Assembly (NCBI RefSeq): GCF_017873415.1
Contig: NZ_JAGGKD010000003.1
Coordinates: 124,001 to 188,000 of the forward strand
Length of the DNA: 64,000 nt
Reading direction: 5' to 3'
From: Methanolobus bombayensis
GTDB lineage: Archaea > Halobacteriota > Methanosarcinia > Methanosarcinales > Methanosarcinaceae
Part shown: one piece after another, positions 44,312 through 53,020 of the stretch
How positions within the stretch are numbered: the first letter of the stretch is position 1
Layout of the letters: every line of letters begins with the position of its first letter
Made by a program: the position numbers and the translations under genes
Notes under the pieces: generated by a model
The model's input: the letters and a program-made list of their open reading frames with translations, nothing else
What the model was told of the DNA's origin: nothing
Database searches by the model: none

Positions 44312-44455
44312 AAAGAAAGGTATGCAGGTTCATTCTATAAGTACGCAGCGCAAACAGTATCAAGTTCATTCATATAAACTATTTTTTAGATTTAGACTAA
44401 ATTATAATAGACTAATTACGATTAATTTATATTCTACTATTTTGTAGCCATTGCA

Positions 44456-45145
44456 ATGAGTGAGTATAAGATCAGCATTCATGATATGCCGATGGACGAA
44501 AGGCCCAGGGAAAGACTACTGAAATACGGACCAGAAGCGCTTTCAAATGCAGAACTTCTGGCGATAATCCTGAGAACAGGTTCACAGAAAGAGAATGTGG
44601 TTAACATGTGCAGCCGCATTTTCTCAGAATACAATATCAAACAGCTAAGCCAGGCGAACATCACAGGCCTCACGAAAATCCATGGAATCGGTACTGCAAA
44701 GGCTGCACAGATAGCGGCTATCTTTGAACTTGCCCGCAAACTTGAAGGATTCAGCGATGAGCCTAAAAGAAAGATAAGGTCACCGGCAGATGTCTATTCC
44801 ATACTTTATCCGGGAATGAGGGAGCACAAACGTGAAAGACTTGTGGCTCTTCTGCTTGACACAAAGAATCAGATAATACGCGAGGAACTTATCTCAATCG
44901 GCAGCCTGAATGCAAATATAGTTCACCCAAGAGAGGTTTTCAAGGCAGCACTCATGGAATCATGTGCTTCGGTAATCCTCTCACACAATCATCCTTCTGG
45001 TGACCCTACACCGAGTAGGGAGGATATTGCAGTTACCGAAAAACTTGTTGAAGGTGGCAAGCTGCTTGGAATTGACGTGTTGGATCATGTGGTTATTGGA
45101 GAGGGCAGGTATGTGAGTTTGAAGGATGAAGGATATGTGCGATAA
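44456..45145 (+). CDS. radC: RadC-type JAB/MPN-domain protein
   Basis: A 229-residue RadC family protein. An N-terminal UPF0758/helix-hairpin-helix region (LLKYGPEALSNAELLAIILRTG, then LTKIHGIGTAKAAQI) precedes a JAB metal site SHNHPSGDPTPS (H177, H179, with D190 near). RadC is common in bacteria, and its DNA-repair label is not well supported. It is less usual in archaea but occurs in Methanosarcinales. It ends 14 bases from the convergent Msr-type regulator gene. Confidence 0.88.
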   Translation: MSEYKISIHDMPMDERPRERLLKYGPEALSNAELLAIILRTGSQKENVVNMCSRIFSEYNIKQLSQANITGLTKIHGIGTAKAAQIAAIFELARKLEGFSDEPKRKIRSPADVYSILYPGMREHKRERLVALLLDTKNQIIREELISIGSLNANIVHPREVFKAALMESCASVILSHNHPSGDPTPSREDIAVTEKLVEGGKLLGIDVLDHVVIGEGRYVSLKDEGYVR

Positions 45146-45159
45146 AAATAAATCGCTTT

Positions 45160-45900
45160 TCAGCATCTTTTAGACATTTCAAAATAATGGAGGAATGCAG
45201 CCCTACACCATTTTATAAATTTCTCATCCGGGCCTATGAGAACATGGTCCCTGTCCACATTACCATCAGGACCCGGCAAAGCCAGTAAACCAAATCTGTC
45301 TGTGACATTGACAATAATTCTCACTTCATCCAGTGTCCTTATCTCAATATCTGAATACATTTGTTCAGGAAGATCCTTTTTCAGATTATCAATAAGAGTC
45401 TGAGGGTAAACAGCGCGGAACTCTACACCTTCTTTCAGTTTCTTTTCGATATGAGGAAGGTAGAAACGAGGAAAATCATCAGAGAGATACCAACCATATA
45501 CATGAATATCATCAAATATTGCCGTCATTTTATTCACCAGCACAAACACACCTTCTATATATTCCGTTCCGGCGAAGGAGTCCAGTTCCCGAAGAAGATG
45601 TGGTGGTATAGGAGAGGTATCATGCTTAAGGAAAAAATCAGACCTGTTTGCAATGGTTTCCAGATTTGACAGGGATGAAACTACCAGTCTGCCAAGGTTA
45701 GTAAGTGAATAGTATCCTTCACCATCTTTTGCAATAAGCTCTTTTCCGGACAGACGGTTCAATTGCCTTGAAGCTTCCGGAGATGTAGCACCAATGATCT
45801 TTGTAATACTGGTGAATTTCAATGATTCCTTCTCCAGTGCCTTTAATATAGCAAGCCTGTTATCGGATGCCAGTTCCGCAAAGAGTTCGTGACTTTTCAT
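45160..45900 (-). CDS. Msr-type (DUF1724) methanogen transcriptional regulator
   Basis: About 246 residues. A winged helix-turn-helix (ASDNRLAILKALEKESLKFTSITKIIGATSPEASRQLNRLSGKELI, residues 8-60) leads into a C-terminal DUF1724 domain (about 120-240, IFDDIHVYGWYLSDDFPRFYLPHIEKKL). This is the layout of Methanosarcina Msr regulators that control methyltransferase genes for methanol and methylamines. I start at the ATG at 45900 with AGGA upstream; the TTG at 45918 is less likely. Two direct repeats flank its TATA box. Confidence 0.82.
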   Translation of the reverse strand: MKSHELFAELASDNRLAILKALEKESLKFTSITKIIGATSPEASRQLNRLSGKELIAKDGEGYYSLTNLGRLVVSSLSNLETIANRSDFFLKHDTSPIPPHLLRELDSFAGTEYIEGVFVLVNKMTAIFDDIHVYGWYLSDDFPRFYLPHIEKKLKEGVEFRAVYPQTLIDNLKKDLPEQMYSDIEIRTLDEVRIIVNVTDRFGLLALPGPDGNVDRDHVLIGPDEKFIKWCRAAFLHYFEMSKRC

Positions 45901-45911
45901 TGATGTATCCT

Positions 45912-45961
45912 GTAACAATTATGTTAGCTGTTTATATCAATGTAACTAAAGTAACAATTAT
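45912..45961. promoter_or_regulatory. Direct repeats between divergent genes
   Basis: The 11-base sequence GTAACAATTAT occurs twice, at 45912-45922 and 45951-45961, with starts 39 bases apart. They flank the minus-strand TATA-like GATATAAA (about 45931-45938) of the Msr-type gene and precede the rightward small gene at 45986. The spacing is near four helical turns, suiting two regulator dimers on one face. Confidence 0.45.
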
Positions 45962-45985
45962 TCCAGATTTTTTTAAAGTACCTGC

Positions 45986-46267
45986 ATGAGGATAGTAATC
46001 ATTGTGAAAGAAATGCTCGAAAATGAATTTGCATTCTTGGCAGCCATAAGGGACCTCAGCTACATCAGAAAACTGAAAATCCGCTGCTATTGCACCAATG
46101 TGATGGAGATAAGTGGAATAATGGATGTTACAGAAATAATCCTTAGCGAACCGGGAGTTCTGCAGATCTCTGGTAAATTCGGAGATATCGACATTTCTGT
46201 CACAAAACTACAAATGAAGAAAATAAAAAAATTGTTGTTCAAAGGTGATCTGGATGAGAACAAATAG
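45986..46267 (+). CDS. Small hypothetical protein
   Basis: A 93-residue protein, mixed alpha/beta by eye (MRIVIIVKEMLENEFAF..., later VLQISGKFGDIDISVTKLQMKKIKKLLF), with no signal peptide or membrane helix. I do not recognise a family. It overlaps the start of the next small membrane protein by 14 bases, indicating coupled translation. That protein in turn is followed by a methyltransferase. It is divergent from the Msr-type regulator and may be under its control. Confidence 0.6.
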   Translation: MRIVIIVKEMLENEFAFLAAIRDLSYIRKLKIRCYCTNVMEISGIMDVTEIILSEPGVLQISGKFGDIDISVTKLQMKKIKKLLFKGDLDENK

Positions 46268-46433
46268 AAAAGGCAATTGGTTTGGATTGTTGGTAATAAT
46301 CGTCGGAATCTTATATCTGTTTGCAGACCTGGCAAAGACATATAATATAGGGATAAGCGGTTGGACATCCTTTTTCCTGCTTTCAGGGTTCTGGTTGATT
46401 TGCAACAGCAGAAAAAAGGAACTCGGAGAGTAA
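46254..46433 (+). CDS. Small two-helix membrane protein
   Basis: About 59 residues from the ATG at 46254 (MRTNRKGNWFG). Two hydrophobic segments, GLLVIIVGILYLFADLA (about 9-25) and TSFFLLSGFWLICN (about 36-49), are joined by a short loop, with a charged end RKKELGE. It resembles small LiaF-like or DUF5668-type membrane modules, but the match is weak. It lies between the hypothetical gene it overlaps and the methyltransferase 29 bases later. Confidence 0.6.
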   Translation: MRTNRKGNWFGLLVIIVGILYLFADLAKTYNIGISGWTSFFLLSGFWLICNSRKKELGE

Positions 46434-46462
46434 ACAGACTTTTGTACAGGAGGTTGTACTTC

Positions 46463-47035
46463 ATGCGTAATCTAAAAGCAGAGATGTTCAATAGAAAAGC
46501 AGCAAAGCCAGGGAATAAAGCTGATGAGATTATAAGAGCCCTTGCTCTGAAAAGAGGGCAGAATGTAGCAGACGTTGGTGTGGGAGGAGGATATTTTTCC
46601 CTTCGTTTTTCCAGGGCAGTTGAAGATGATGGAAAAATATATGCTGTTGATACAAACAGGAATTTTCTTGAATTCCTGAAGATTGAGTCTGAGAAGAAGG
46701 GACAATATAACATCGAAACAAATCTGGCGAAACAGAATAGATTTCCACTAAGGAAGAAGGATATTGATCTGGTGTTCCTCCGTAACGTATATCACCACAT
46801 TCCTGATCGAGTGAATTATTTCAAAGACATGGCAGCATCCCTGAAAGAAGAAGGCAGGGTTGCTATTATCGATTATGACGGAAGAGGAGGATTTAGTTTT
46901 CATCGCCTTTTTGGTCATTACGTTCCAAAAACCACAATCATTGATGAGATGAGCAAAGCTGGTTACGGGTTGTGTAAGGAGTTTTCATTTCTCCCTCAAC
47001 AGAGCTTTTTGATATTTTCTAAAATCCAAGAATAA
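46463..47035 (+). CDS. Class I SAM-dependent methyltransferase
   Basis: A 190-residue methyltransferase. The SAM-binding motif I is VADVGVGGGYFSLRF (near 37-51), followed by motif II YAVDTNR and a later LVFLRNVYHHIPD. The substrate is unknown; it resembles small UbiE/MenG-like enzymes. The true start is the ATG at 46463, nine bases after an AGGAGG. An in-frame ATG at 46361 would read through the membrane protein gene. It completes a three-gene cluster opposite the Msr-type regulator. Confidence 0.82.
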   Translation: MRNLKAEMFNRKAAKPGNKADEIIRALALKRGQNVADVGVGGGYFSLRFSRAVEDDGKIYAVDTNRNFLEFLKIESEKKGQYNIETNLAKQNRFPLRKKDIDLVFLRNVYHHIPDRVNYFKDMAASLKEEGRVAIIDYDGRGGFSFHRLFGHYVPKTTIIDEMSKAGYGLCKEFSFLPQQSFLIFSKIQE

Positions 47036-47133
47036 TGTAAATCACTAAAAATAGGAGAATGACGTGGAAGTAATAATTATCTATACATTTGCAAACAAAA
47101 CATTTAAACAATTGACCGGCATTTAAGTCCCAA

Positions 47134-48045
47134 ATGAAAGAGATTGAACTTAAAGACCCCTACACCACTCCATACAGGGGCATATATGCAATTTGCGACA
47201 GTAAAAATGAATATGCTGAGATCATCGAGCATACGAACTGTTATGGCGGTGCTGCATGGTCAAAGTTCCACTATTCTCACTCCCCGCTTATACTGAAAAC
47301 ACGTTCCATTGGGAACATGATCAGATACACCGTAAAGATCGGTACATCACCTCTTGAGCTGAAACCATCCACTGCAGCAGCAGGAATTGAATCTGTGATC
47401 GTTGAAGGTGAGGAGGTTCACATTACATATGCAGGACTTGGAGGTGGAGGAGTAGGCGCCACAAAATGCAGGGCATTCGCTGAAGGCGTGCTTCGATGTG
47501 ATTATACAGAATCCGGTGGTGGGCGTGCTGCTAAAGGCACGGTTGTAGTTCCCAGAAGGGAAAGAGTGCTCATAGGGATCGATGACACCGACACCAAAGA
47601 AGAAGGTGCAACCTGGACATTGACCCACAACATGGCAAAAGCACTTGACTGCAATGAATACATTTACCTTTCACACTCACTTGTACAGCTTTTCCCGGTT
47701 TCTGCAAGAACCCAGAACTGTGTATCCACAGTACTTGAATTTGGATGTGTGGATGCAAATGCAAAACAGGAACTGCTTGAAAGCGTAAAGGCAGCACTCC
47801 TGAAATACAGTGTATCCAATGAGACGGGAATGGTAGTACTTCCTGATTTTGATGCAAAGAAGATCAATGAATATGCCAGTAAATGCCGCGGTGGAGAACT
47901 TACAAAGCAATATGCTCTGCAATATGCAAAAGACAACGATGTAGATGTCTGGCTTGATGGAAACGGCGTCATTGGTGCACTTGCAGCACTTGCATGGTTT
48001 GCTAAACCTGATAATTCAGTAAAGCTAAGTGCAGAACTTGAATGA
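47134..48045 (+). CDS. Methanogenesis marker protein 11
   Basis: A 303-residue protein matching methanogenesis marker 11, found in essentially all methanogens but of unknown role. Key blocks are YGGAAWSKFHYSHSPLILKTRS, GLGGGGVGATKCRAFAEG and IGIDDTDTKEEGATWTLTHN. The DDTD (150-153) is shared with the tRNA-modifying TiaS family, where it binds a nucleotide. It is followed after seven bases by an IorA-like gene, so the two are probably co-transcribed and may work together. No close functional assignment is possible. Confidence 0.85.
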   Translation: MKEIELKDPYTTPYRGIYAICDSKNEYAEIIEHTNCYGGAAWSKFHYSHSPLILKTRSIGNMIRYTVKIGTSPLELKPSTAAAGIESVIVEGEEVHITYAGLGGGGVGATKCRAFAEGVLRCDYTESGGGRAAKGTVVVPRRERVLIGIDDTDTKEEGATWTLTHNMAKALDCNEYIYLSHSLVQLFPVSARTQNCVSTVLEFGCVDANAKQELLESVKAALLKYSVSNETGMVVLPDFDAKKINEYASKCRGGELTKQYALQYAKDNDVDVWLDGNGVIGALAALAWFAKPDNSVKLSAELE

Positions 48046-48052
48046 TTAAGAT

Positions 48053-49606
48053 ATGACTGATATTGAGGATACAACCGGCCTTAAAGCACTATACCTTGCA
48101 GCACTTGACAGCAATGTAAGGTTCATTACTGCTGTTGCTGGTTATCCTATGACTGCAGTTGCAGACTACTTCTTTGAGAATAAGGATCCCAGTAACTACA
48201 ATGACTACAACATTCACTGGTTCACCAATGAAAAAGCTGCTCTTGAAGCAGCATTGGGTGCATCTGTTACCGGACGGCGCTCAATTGTAATGGTCAAGCA
48301 CGTAGGAATGAATGTCCTTTCAGATCCACTTATGACTGCAATGATGCACACAATCGGTTCAGGGCTTGTGATACTTGCAGGCGATGACCCGGGAGCAAGA
48401 GCATCACAGAACGAGCAGGATTCCAGATTCTACGGAGCTCTTTCCGAAACTGCTGTTTTTGACCCTTCAACACCCCGGGATGTTTATGATTCACTGAAAA
48501 GGGCTTTTGAACTTTCAGAGAAAGCAAAGGTTCCAGTAATAATGAGAATTACTGAAAGAATAGAAAAGGAAAAGCAGGAAGTCTGCATACCGGTATCAAA
48601 ACCAAAGATTAATCCTGAAGAAAAAGTTCTTGACAGGAATATCTGGAAACTGACAATGCATGGAAAGCATCAGAGATTCCACATTGACTCCGAACCAATA
48701 CTCATTCACGAAGCTGAAAGTTCACGTTCCAACCGTATGTCAATTAATGGAGACAGGGTCGGAATTATATCATCCGGATATCCTTCATTTGTTGTGGACA
48801 AGATACTTTCCACACAATTAGTTTACTCTTCTTATTCACATCTGAGTCTTGGAATGGTTTCACCTTTCCCGGAAAAACTTGTAAAACGTTTTATAGAACA
48901 GCATGAACGTATAATTGTTGTGGAAGAGAGTGAACCTTTCATTGAATCACATATCAGCACATGTTCTGAAAAAGTTCTTGGAAAAAAGACCGGACATCTT
49001 CCATTCAGCATAATTGAAAAGGAACATGTCAATCTTGCTTTTGAGAACATCGATAAAGATGAAGTCTCAAAATACACTGATGTACAGACAATCCTCAGCA
49101 GAGGTTCAAAGCCTATTTGTAGCGATTGTCCATTCATGCCACTCTACAATGTCCTTAGTGATATTCAACCAGTTGCAGGAGATATGGGCTGTTCTATTCG
49201 TACAGCACCTGACCCGTTAAATGCAGTTAATACCGGATTTGCACTTGGAGGGGCAATATCAACAGCCTGCGGTTTCCCCGGAAAGGGCATAGCTGTGATT
49301 GGAGATTTCGGGCTTGCCCATTCAGGCATTATTGGACTGATAAATGCTGTTGACAGTGGTTTCGACATCCTTGCCATCGTACTCCAGAATGATGTTGCAG
49401 CTATGACCGGAGGACAGGCTGCACCTGACCTGAAAGAAGTTGTAAAGACACTTGTGCCTGATACTACCTGCATTAACATAGATGAGATGCAAGGTTCAGA
49501 AGGAAGCAAAGCCTGTTCAGACATTATTAAAGACACGATACAGAAAAAACTTGATCAAAAGGGAGTTTCTGTTATCTATATCGAAGGCAGTTGCCCAAAA
49601 TACTGA
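48053..49606 (+). CDS. IorA-like TPP-dependent 2-oxoacid oxidoreductase, short form
   Basis: A 517-residue protein like the alpha subunit of indolepyruvate ferredoxin oxidoreductase. An N-terminal pyrimidine-binding domain (AVAGYPMTAVADYFFENK, MVKHVGMNVLSDPL) and a C-terminal TPP-binding domain (VIGDFGLAHSGIIGLINAVDSGF, LQNDVAAMTGGQ) are present. The C-terminal ferredoxin domain with two [4Fe-4S] motifs of standard IorA is absent; only CSDCPFMPLY remains as a cysteine motif. No IorB gene is adjacent. It follows methanogenesis marker 11 by seven bases. Whether it oxidises indolepyruvate or another oxoacid is unknown. Confidence 0.78.
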   Translation: MTDIEDTTGLKALYLAALDSNVRFITAVAGYPMTAVADYFFENKDPSNYNDYNIHWFTNEKAALEAALGASVTGRRSIVMVKHVGMNVLSDPLMTAMMHTIGSGLVILAGDDPGARASQNEQDSRFYGALSETAVFDPSTPRDVYDSLKRAFELSEKAKVPVIMRITERIEKEKQEVCIPVSKPKINPEEKVLDRNIWKLTMHGKHQRFHIDSEPILIHEAESSRSNRMSINGDRVGIISSGYPSFVVDKILSTQLVYSSYSHLSLGMVSPFPEKLVKRFIEQHERIIVVEESEPFIESHISTCSEKVLGKKTGHLPFSIIEKEHVNLAFENIDKDEVSKYTDVQTILSRGSKPICSDCPFMPLYNVLSDIQPVAGDMGCSIRTAPDPLNAVNTGFALGGAISTACGFPGKGIAVIGDFGLAHSGIIGLINAVDSGFDILAIVLQNDVAAMTGGQAAPDLKEVVKTLVPDTTCINIDEMQGSEGSKACSDIIKDTIQKKLDQKGVSVIYIEGSCPKY

Positions 49607-49708
49607 TAGTTTGATGTTTTTAATTTGTTGTTTAAAACTTGCTGTTTGAAATTTATTGTTTTAAGTTTATAATTTTAAATTTGAAATGTCAAACAGAGAT
49701 GTATCTCA

Positions 49709-50698
49709 TCAATTCTTGAAATTTACTTTCAGACCCAGAATTTCACTTGAACCAGAATTAATATCCCTTGCAATCTCTGCACAACCGATGGCGGCACTCC
49801 ATCTGTCAAGGACATGGGCTTTCACATCAAGATGAGCTTCTATCTTCTTTACAACTTCAGGAACCTCACCAACGGAACCTTCGATGACAACATCACCCAC
49901 AGAGCCATATTCTTTCATCAGAAGCTGCATACCGGTAATTTCCATGGCAGCAAAAAGTGCGATGCTATCTATTGCCAGTATAGCCCGAGAATCCCCATCT
50001 GCTGCAGCTTTAATGAGTTCATGTCTATCTGAGAATGAGGTGTGTTTAAGAACTCCTGAATTAACAAAAGCTTCATTAGCACTCATTTTACCCGCATCCA
50101 CATCCCTCAGACACTGTACATCCAGTGGACCATGCTGCAACCCCGGAGCAAATATGCATGCATCTATTGCACCAATTAGTTTCCCATCTGAAACTGCAAC
50201 AGTAACAGTATTGGAACTGATGTCAGAAAGAACAAAATCGTTGAATCCAATTGCAAATGCATGATAGGCAATTCCTATCTTTTCAGGACTGGTTGAATGT
50301 GAGAAAATATTAAGACGAGGATCTGTATCGCTGTTTTCATGGATACCGGGAATTACAACAGCAGGAATTCCAGAGGATCTTATAGAATCAAAAACAAGGC
50401 CTCCACCGCCAGTTTTCTTACCGGCACCCTCTATGCTTTTAACACCACGGTTTTCAACTGTCCTTATGTCCTCTATATCCTTAATGCCATCACCCATTGA
50501 ATAGGTCACAGCCATAAGGAAAATATCAGAAGAACTTATCCCGAAAGCATTTTCTATTGAAGATATCAGCTGGGACTCTGTCATCCCGGCGGCCTCAGTT
50601 CTTGGAATTTCAAGTTTCAGCACATTTCCGTCAGGAAAAAGTGCAGCAAAGCGCATTGCAGTTGTACCATGGTCTATTCCAATAAACATTAATTTCAC
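49709..50698 (-). CDS. Methanogenesis marker protein 12
   Basis: A 329-residue protein matching methanogenesis marker 12, a sugar kinase/Hsp70-fold (ASKHA) protein. It starts FIGIDHGTTAMRFAALFPDG, the phosphate-1 loop of that fold, and later contains KKTGGGGLVFDSIRSSGIPAVVIPGIHENSDTDPRLN. Its substrate is unknown, though the family tracks strictly with methanogenesis. It overlaps nothing but follows a DUF2103 gene by one base and is likely read with it. Confidence 0.83.
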   Translation of the reverse strand: MKLMFIGIDHGTTAMRFAALFPDGNVLKLEIPRTEAAGMTESQLISSIENAFGISSSDIFLMAVTYSMGDGIKDIEDIRTVENRGVKSIEGAGKKTGGGGLVFDSIRSSGIPAVVIPGIHENSDTDPRLNIFSHSTSPEKIGIAYHAFAIGFNDFVLSDISSNTVTVAVSDGKLIGAIDACIFAPGLQHGPLDVQCLRDVDAGKMSANEAFVNSGVLKHTSFSDRHELIKAAADGDSRAILAIDSIALFAAMEITGMQLLMKEYGSVGDVVIEGSVGEVPEVVKKIEAHLDVKAHVLDRWSAAIGCAEIARDINSGSSEILGLKVNFKN

Positions 50699-50699
50699 C

Positions 50700-51047
50700 T
50701 TAAATATCAGATAATAATGAATTGAGCTCTTTCATAACGTGCTCACCTTCTTCAAAACTACCTACGTTTGTGACAATGCGTAGTTCCTGAAAAGAAGTTC
50801 CACGTGAAAGAAGAAGTCGCATATTGCCCCTGTCATCAGGTCTCTGCACCCTGCCAGTAAGTTTTCCGCCGGAATTTCCTTTTCCTTTTACAGCAATTAC
50901 AGAAGGAATTATCTTTTTGACAGAAGGATGTTGACTAATCAGGGATACAACCTTTTTACCACTGCGTCCACCTATAATAGTAGTATGTGAGCCACCGAGT
51001 TTTAAATCTGGTTTGCGAACTCCGTTCGAATTAGTAGTATCCGTCAT
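50700..51047 (-). CDS. DUF2103 predicted metal-binding protein
   Basis: A 115-residue basic protein. The core LKLGGSHTTIIGGRSGKKVVSLISQHPSVKKIIPSVIAVKG and GGKLTGRVQRPDDRGNMRLLLSRGTSFQELRIVTN fits DUF2103. The single conserved-looking histidine and glycine-rich strands suggest a small nucleic-acid- or metal-binding fold; this is not shown. Its stop is one base before the methanogenesis marker 12 start, so the pair is coupled. The next gene upstream is 168 bases away. Confidence 0.7.
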   Translation of the reverse strand: MTDTTNSNGVRKPDLKLGGSHTTIIGGRSGKKVVSLISQHPSVKKIIPSVIAVKGKGNSGGKLTGRVQRPDDRGNMRLLLSRGTSFQELRIVTNVGSFEEGEHVMKELNSLLSDI

Positions 51048-51215
51048 TTCAATTGGAATGACAACAGGTCATATAAAATATTAGTGGTTCGATTCTGTAT
51101 CGGCTGCAAAACCCGGAAGAGAATATGAAAAATCATAAAACATAAACAAATGAAAGATTTATGGAAATATAACCAATAAACTGTTTTTGAATAAAAGAAA
51201 ATAATATTCAGAAAA

Positions 51216-51653
51216 TCAGATTTCCTGAATATTTACCATATCAATGAGCTTGACACCTGCACCATTAAGAACCTTAATTGCTCCTTCGATATCACTGACC
51301 CTGAGGATGAGAAGTGCTTTCTCGGTCTTTGTAACAAAAGCATAAGCATAGTCTATGTTGATGCTCTGAGCACCAAGCACATCAGCGATCTTACCCAGTC
51401 CACCTGGCACATCTTCCATCTCTATACCCAGAACACTGGTCTCGGAAACCGTGAATCCTGCATCATGGAGAACTTCATGAGCAAGATCAGGCTTATCAAC
51501 TACCATCCTGATGATACCGAAATCACCTGCTTCAGCAATGGTAAAAGCCCTTATGTTAATACCTGCATTCCTGAAATTTGATGCAATATTAGCAAGGCGA
51601 CCCGGCTTGTTCTCAGCGAAAAGTGATATCTGTTTGATTATCTTTTCTTCCAT
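51216..51653 (-). CDS. Tandem ACT-domain protein
   Basis: A 145-residue protein made of two ACT domains, residues 4-70 (IKQISLFAENKPGRLANIASNFRNAGINIRAFTIAE) and 72-145 (VLGIEMEDVPGGLGKIADVLGAQSINIDYAYAF). ACT domains bind amino acids. This type commonly sits beside phenylacetate-CoA ligase in methanogens, as it does here with a 43-base gap, and may sense aromatic amino acids for it. It is the second gene of that pair in transcription order. Confidence 0.85.
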   Translation of the reverse strand: MEEKIIKQISLFAENKPGRLANIASNFRNAGINIRAFTIAEAGDFGIIRMVVDKPDLAHEVLHDAGFTVSETSVLGIEMEDVPGGLGKIADVLGAQSINIDYAYAFVTKTEKALLILRVSDIEGAIKVLNGAGVKLIDMVNIQEI

Positions 51654-51696
51654 ATTAGCACCTGCATTTTTATTAGAAGTTATGTGATGTAAGCGT

Positions 51697-53001
51697 TTAT
51701 AACTTTCTGTTGTCTATCACTTTCTTGGCTTTACCCATTGAGCGCGGGATTGTTCCCTTCTCAACAAGCTCGACCTTAACCGCCAGATTGAGGACATTCT
51801 TAAGTGCTGCTTGAACCTTCTTTTCAAGATCAATGATATCATTGACCTTGTCACTGAATGCTTCATCTGTCATCTCGATCTGGATGGTCATGGTATCAAG
51901 TTCATTCACCCTGTCGACAAGAATCATAAAGTGCTCACCAACCTCAGGAATCGTCATCAATACAGATTCCACCTGTCCCGGAAAAACATTAATTCCACGA
52001 ACAATAAGCATGTCATCTGCACGGCCAAGGACCCTCATGATACGTGGGTGTGTACGACCACACTTGCATGGCTCCTTGTTAATAACAGTGATATCTCCAA
52101 TACGATACCTGATAAGTGGAAGTGCTTCTTTTGCAAGGGTCGTGATAACAAGCTCTCCACGCTCACCATCACCAAGCTGTTCACCTGTTGCCGGATCAAT
52201 TACCTCAATAAGGAACTGGTCTGCCCATATGTGAATACCTTCCTGGAACTGGCATTCTGTACAAAGAGGACCACTAAGTTCGGAAGTACCGTAGATATCA
52301 TAGGCTTTGATACCTGTTGCTTCTTCTATTCTTGCCCTCATTTCTTCGGACCATGGCTCTGCACCGAATACTCCGGCCTTAAGATTTGTATCATTCTGTA
52401 TGCTGATACCATTCTGGTTTGCAACCTCACTCATGAAGAGGAAGTAAGATGGCGTACAGGCAATTACACTGCTGCCCAGATCCTGCATAAGTTCAAGTTG
52501 CTTTTCTGTATTACCTGAACTTGTAGGAAGAACAGTAGAACCTACTTCTTCAGCACCATAGTGAAGTCCGAGACCACCTGTGAAAAGACCGTACCCGTAG
52601 CTTACCTGAATTACATCCCCACGACCAACACCAATTGAGGTGAGAGCCCTTGCAAGGGATGTGTTCCATTCCTGAATATCATTCTTTGTATAACCTACTA
52701 CAGTTGGTTTTCCTGTGGTCCCTGAGGATACATGAAAACGCACAAGCTGCTCGTTAGGCACACAGAACATTCCTGTTGGATAAGTATCTCTGAGATCGGA
52801 TTTATACGTAAAAGGTAATTTTTTAAGGTCATCTAGTGATTGGATGTTTTCAGGTTTAACGCCTGCCTCATCGAATTTCTTTTTATAGAAATCCGAGTGC
52901 TGGTATACGTAGTTCACCAGACTTTTAAGTTTCTTCTCCTGCATTTTCTCCAGTTCATCAACTGGCATCCTTTCCATCAATGGGTTCCAGTATTCTATCA
53001 T
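51697..53001 (-). CDS. Phenylacetate-CoA ligase family enzyme
   Basis: A 434-residue adenylate-forming ligase. The motifs are YKSDLRDTYPTGMF, VSSGTTGKPTVVGYT (the AMP-binding P-loop), YDIYGTSELSGPLCTEC, YRIGDITVI and VRGINVFPGQVE. Length matches PaaK, which forms phenylacetyl-CoA from the acid and ATP. Methanogens use relatives with aryl acids, such as indoleacetate, to reverse into amino acids. It is followed by a tandem ACT protein on the same strand. Confidence 0.88.
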   Translation of the reverse strand: MIEYWNPLMERMPVDELEKMQEKKLKSLVNYVYQHSDFYKKKFDEAGVKPENIQSLDDLKKLPFTYKSDLRDTYPTGMFCVPNEQLVRFHVSSGTTGKPTVVGYTKNDIQEWNTSLARALTSIGVGRGDVIQVSYGYGLFTGGLGLHYGAEEVGSTVLPTSSGNTEKQLELMQDLGSSVIACTPSYFLFMSEVANQNGISIQNDTNLKAGVFGAEPWSEEMRARIEEATGIKAYDIYGTSELSGPLCTECQFQEGIHIWADQFLIEVIDPATGEQLGDGERGELVITTLAKEALPLIRYRIGDITVINKEPCKCGRTHPRIMRVLGRADDMLIVRGINVFPGQVESVLMTIPEVGEHFMILVDRVNELDTMTIQIEMTDEAFSDKVNDIIDLEKKVQAALKNVLNLAVKVELVEKGTIPRSMGKAKKVIDNRKL

Positions 53002-53020
53002 CTAATTGCCCCTTTATCAA

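Noticed and set aside
49607-49708. Small RNA or gene in the T-rich gap after the IorA-like gene
   Set aside because: Only A/T-rich quasi-repeats (AAATTTA, TTTAAAA) are seen; they fit a terminator region for two converging transcripts.
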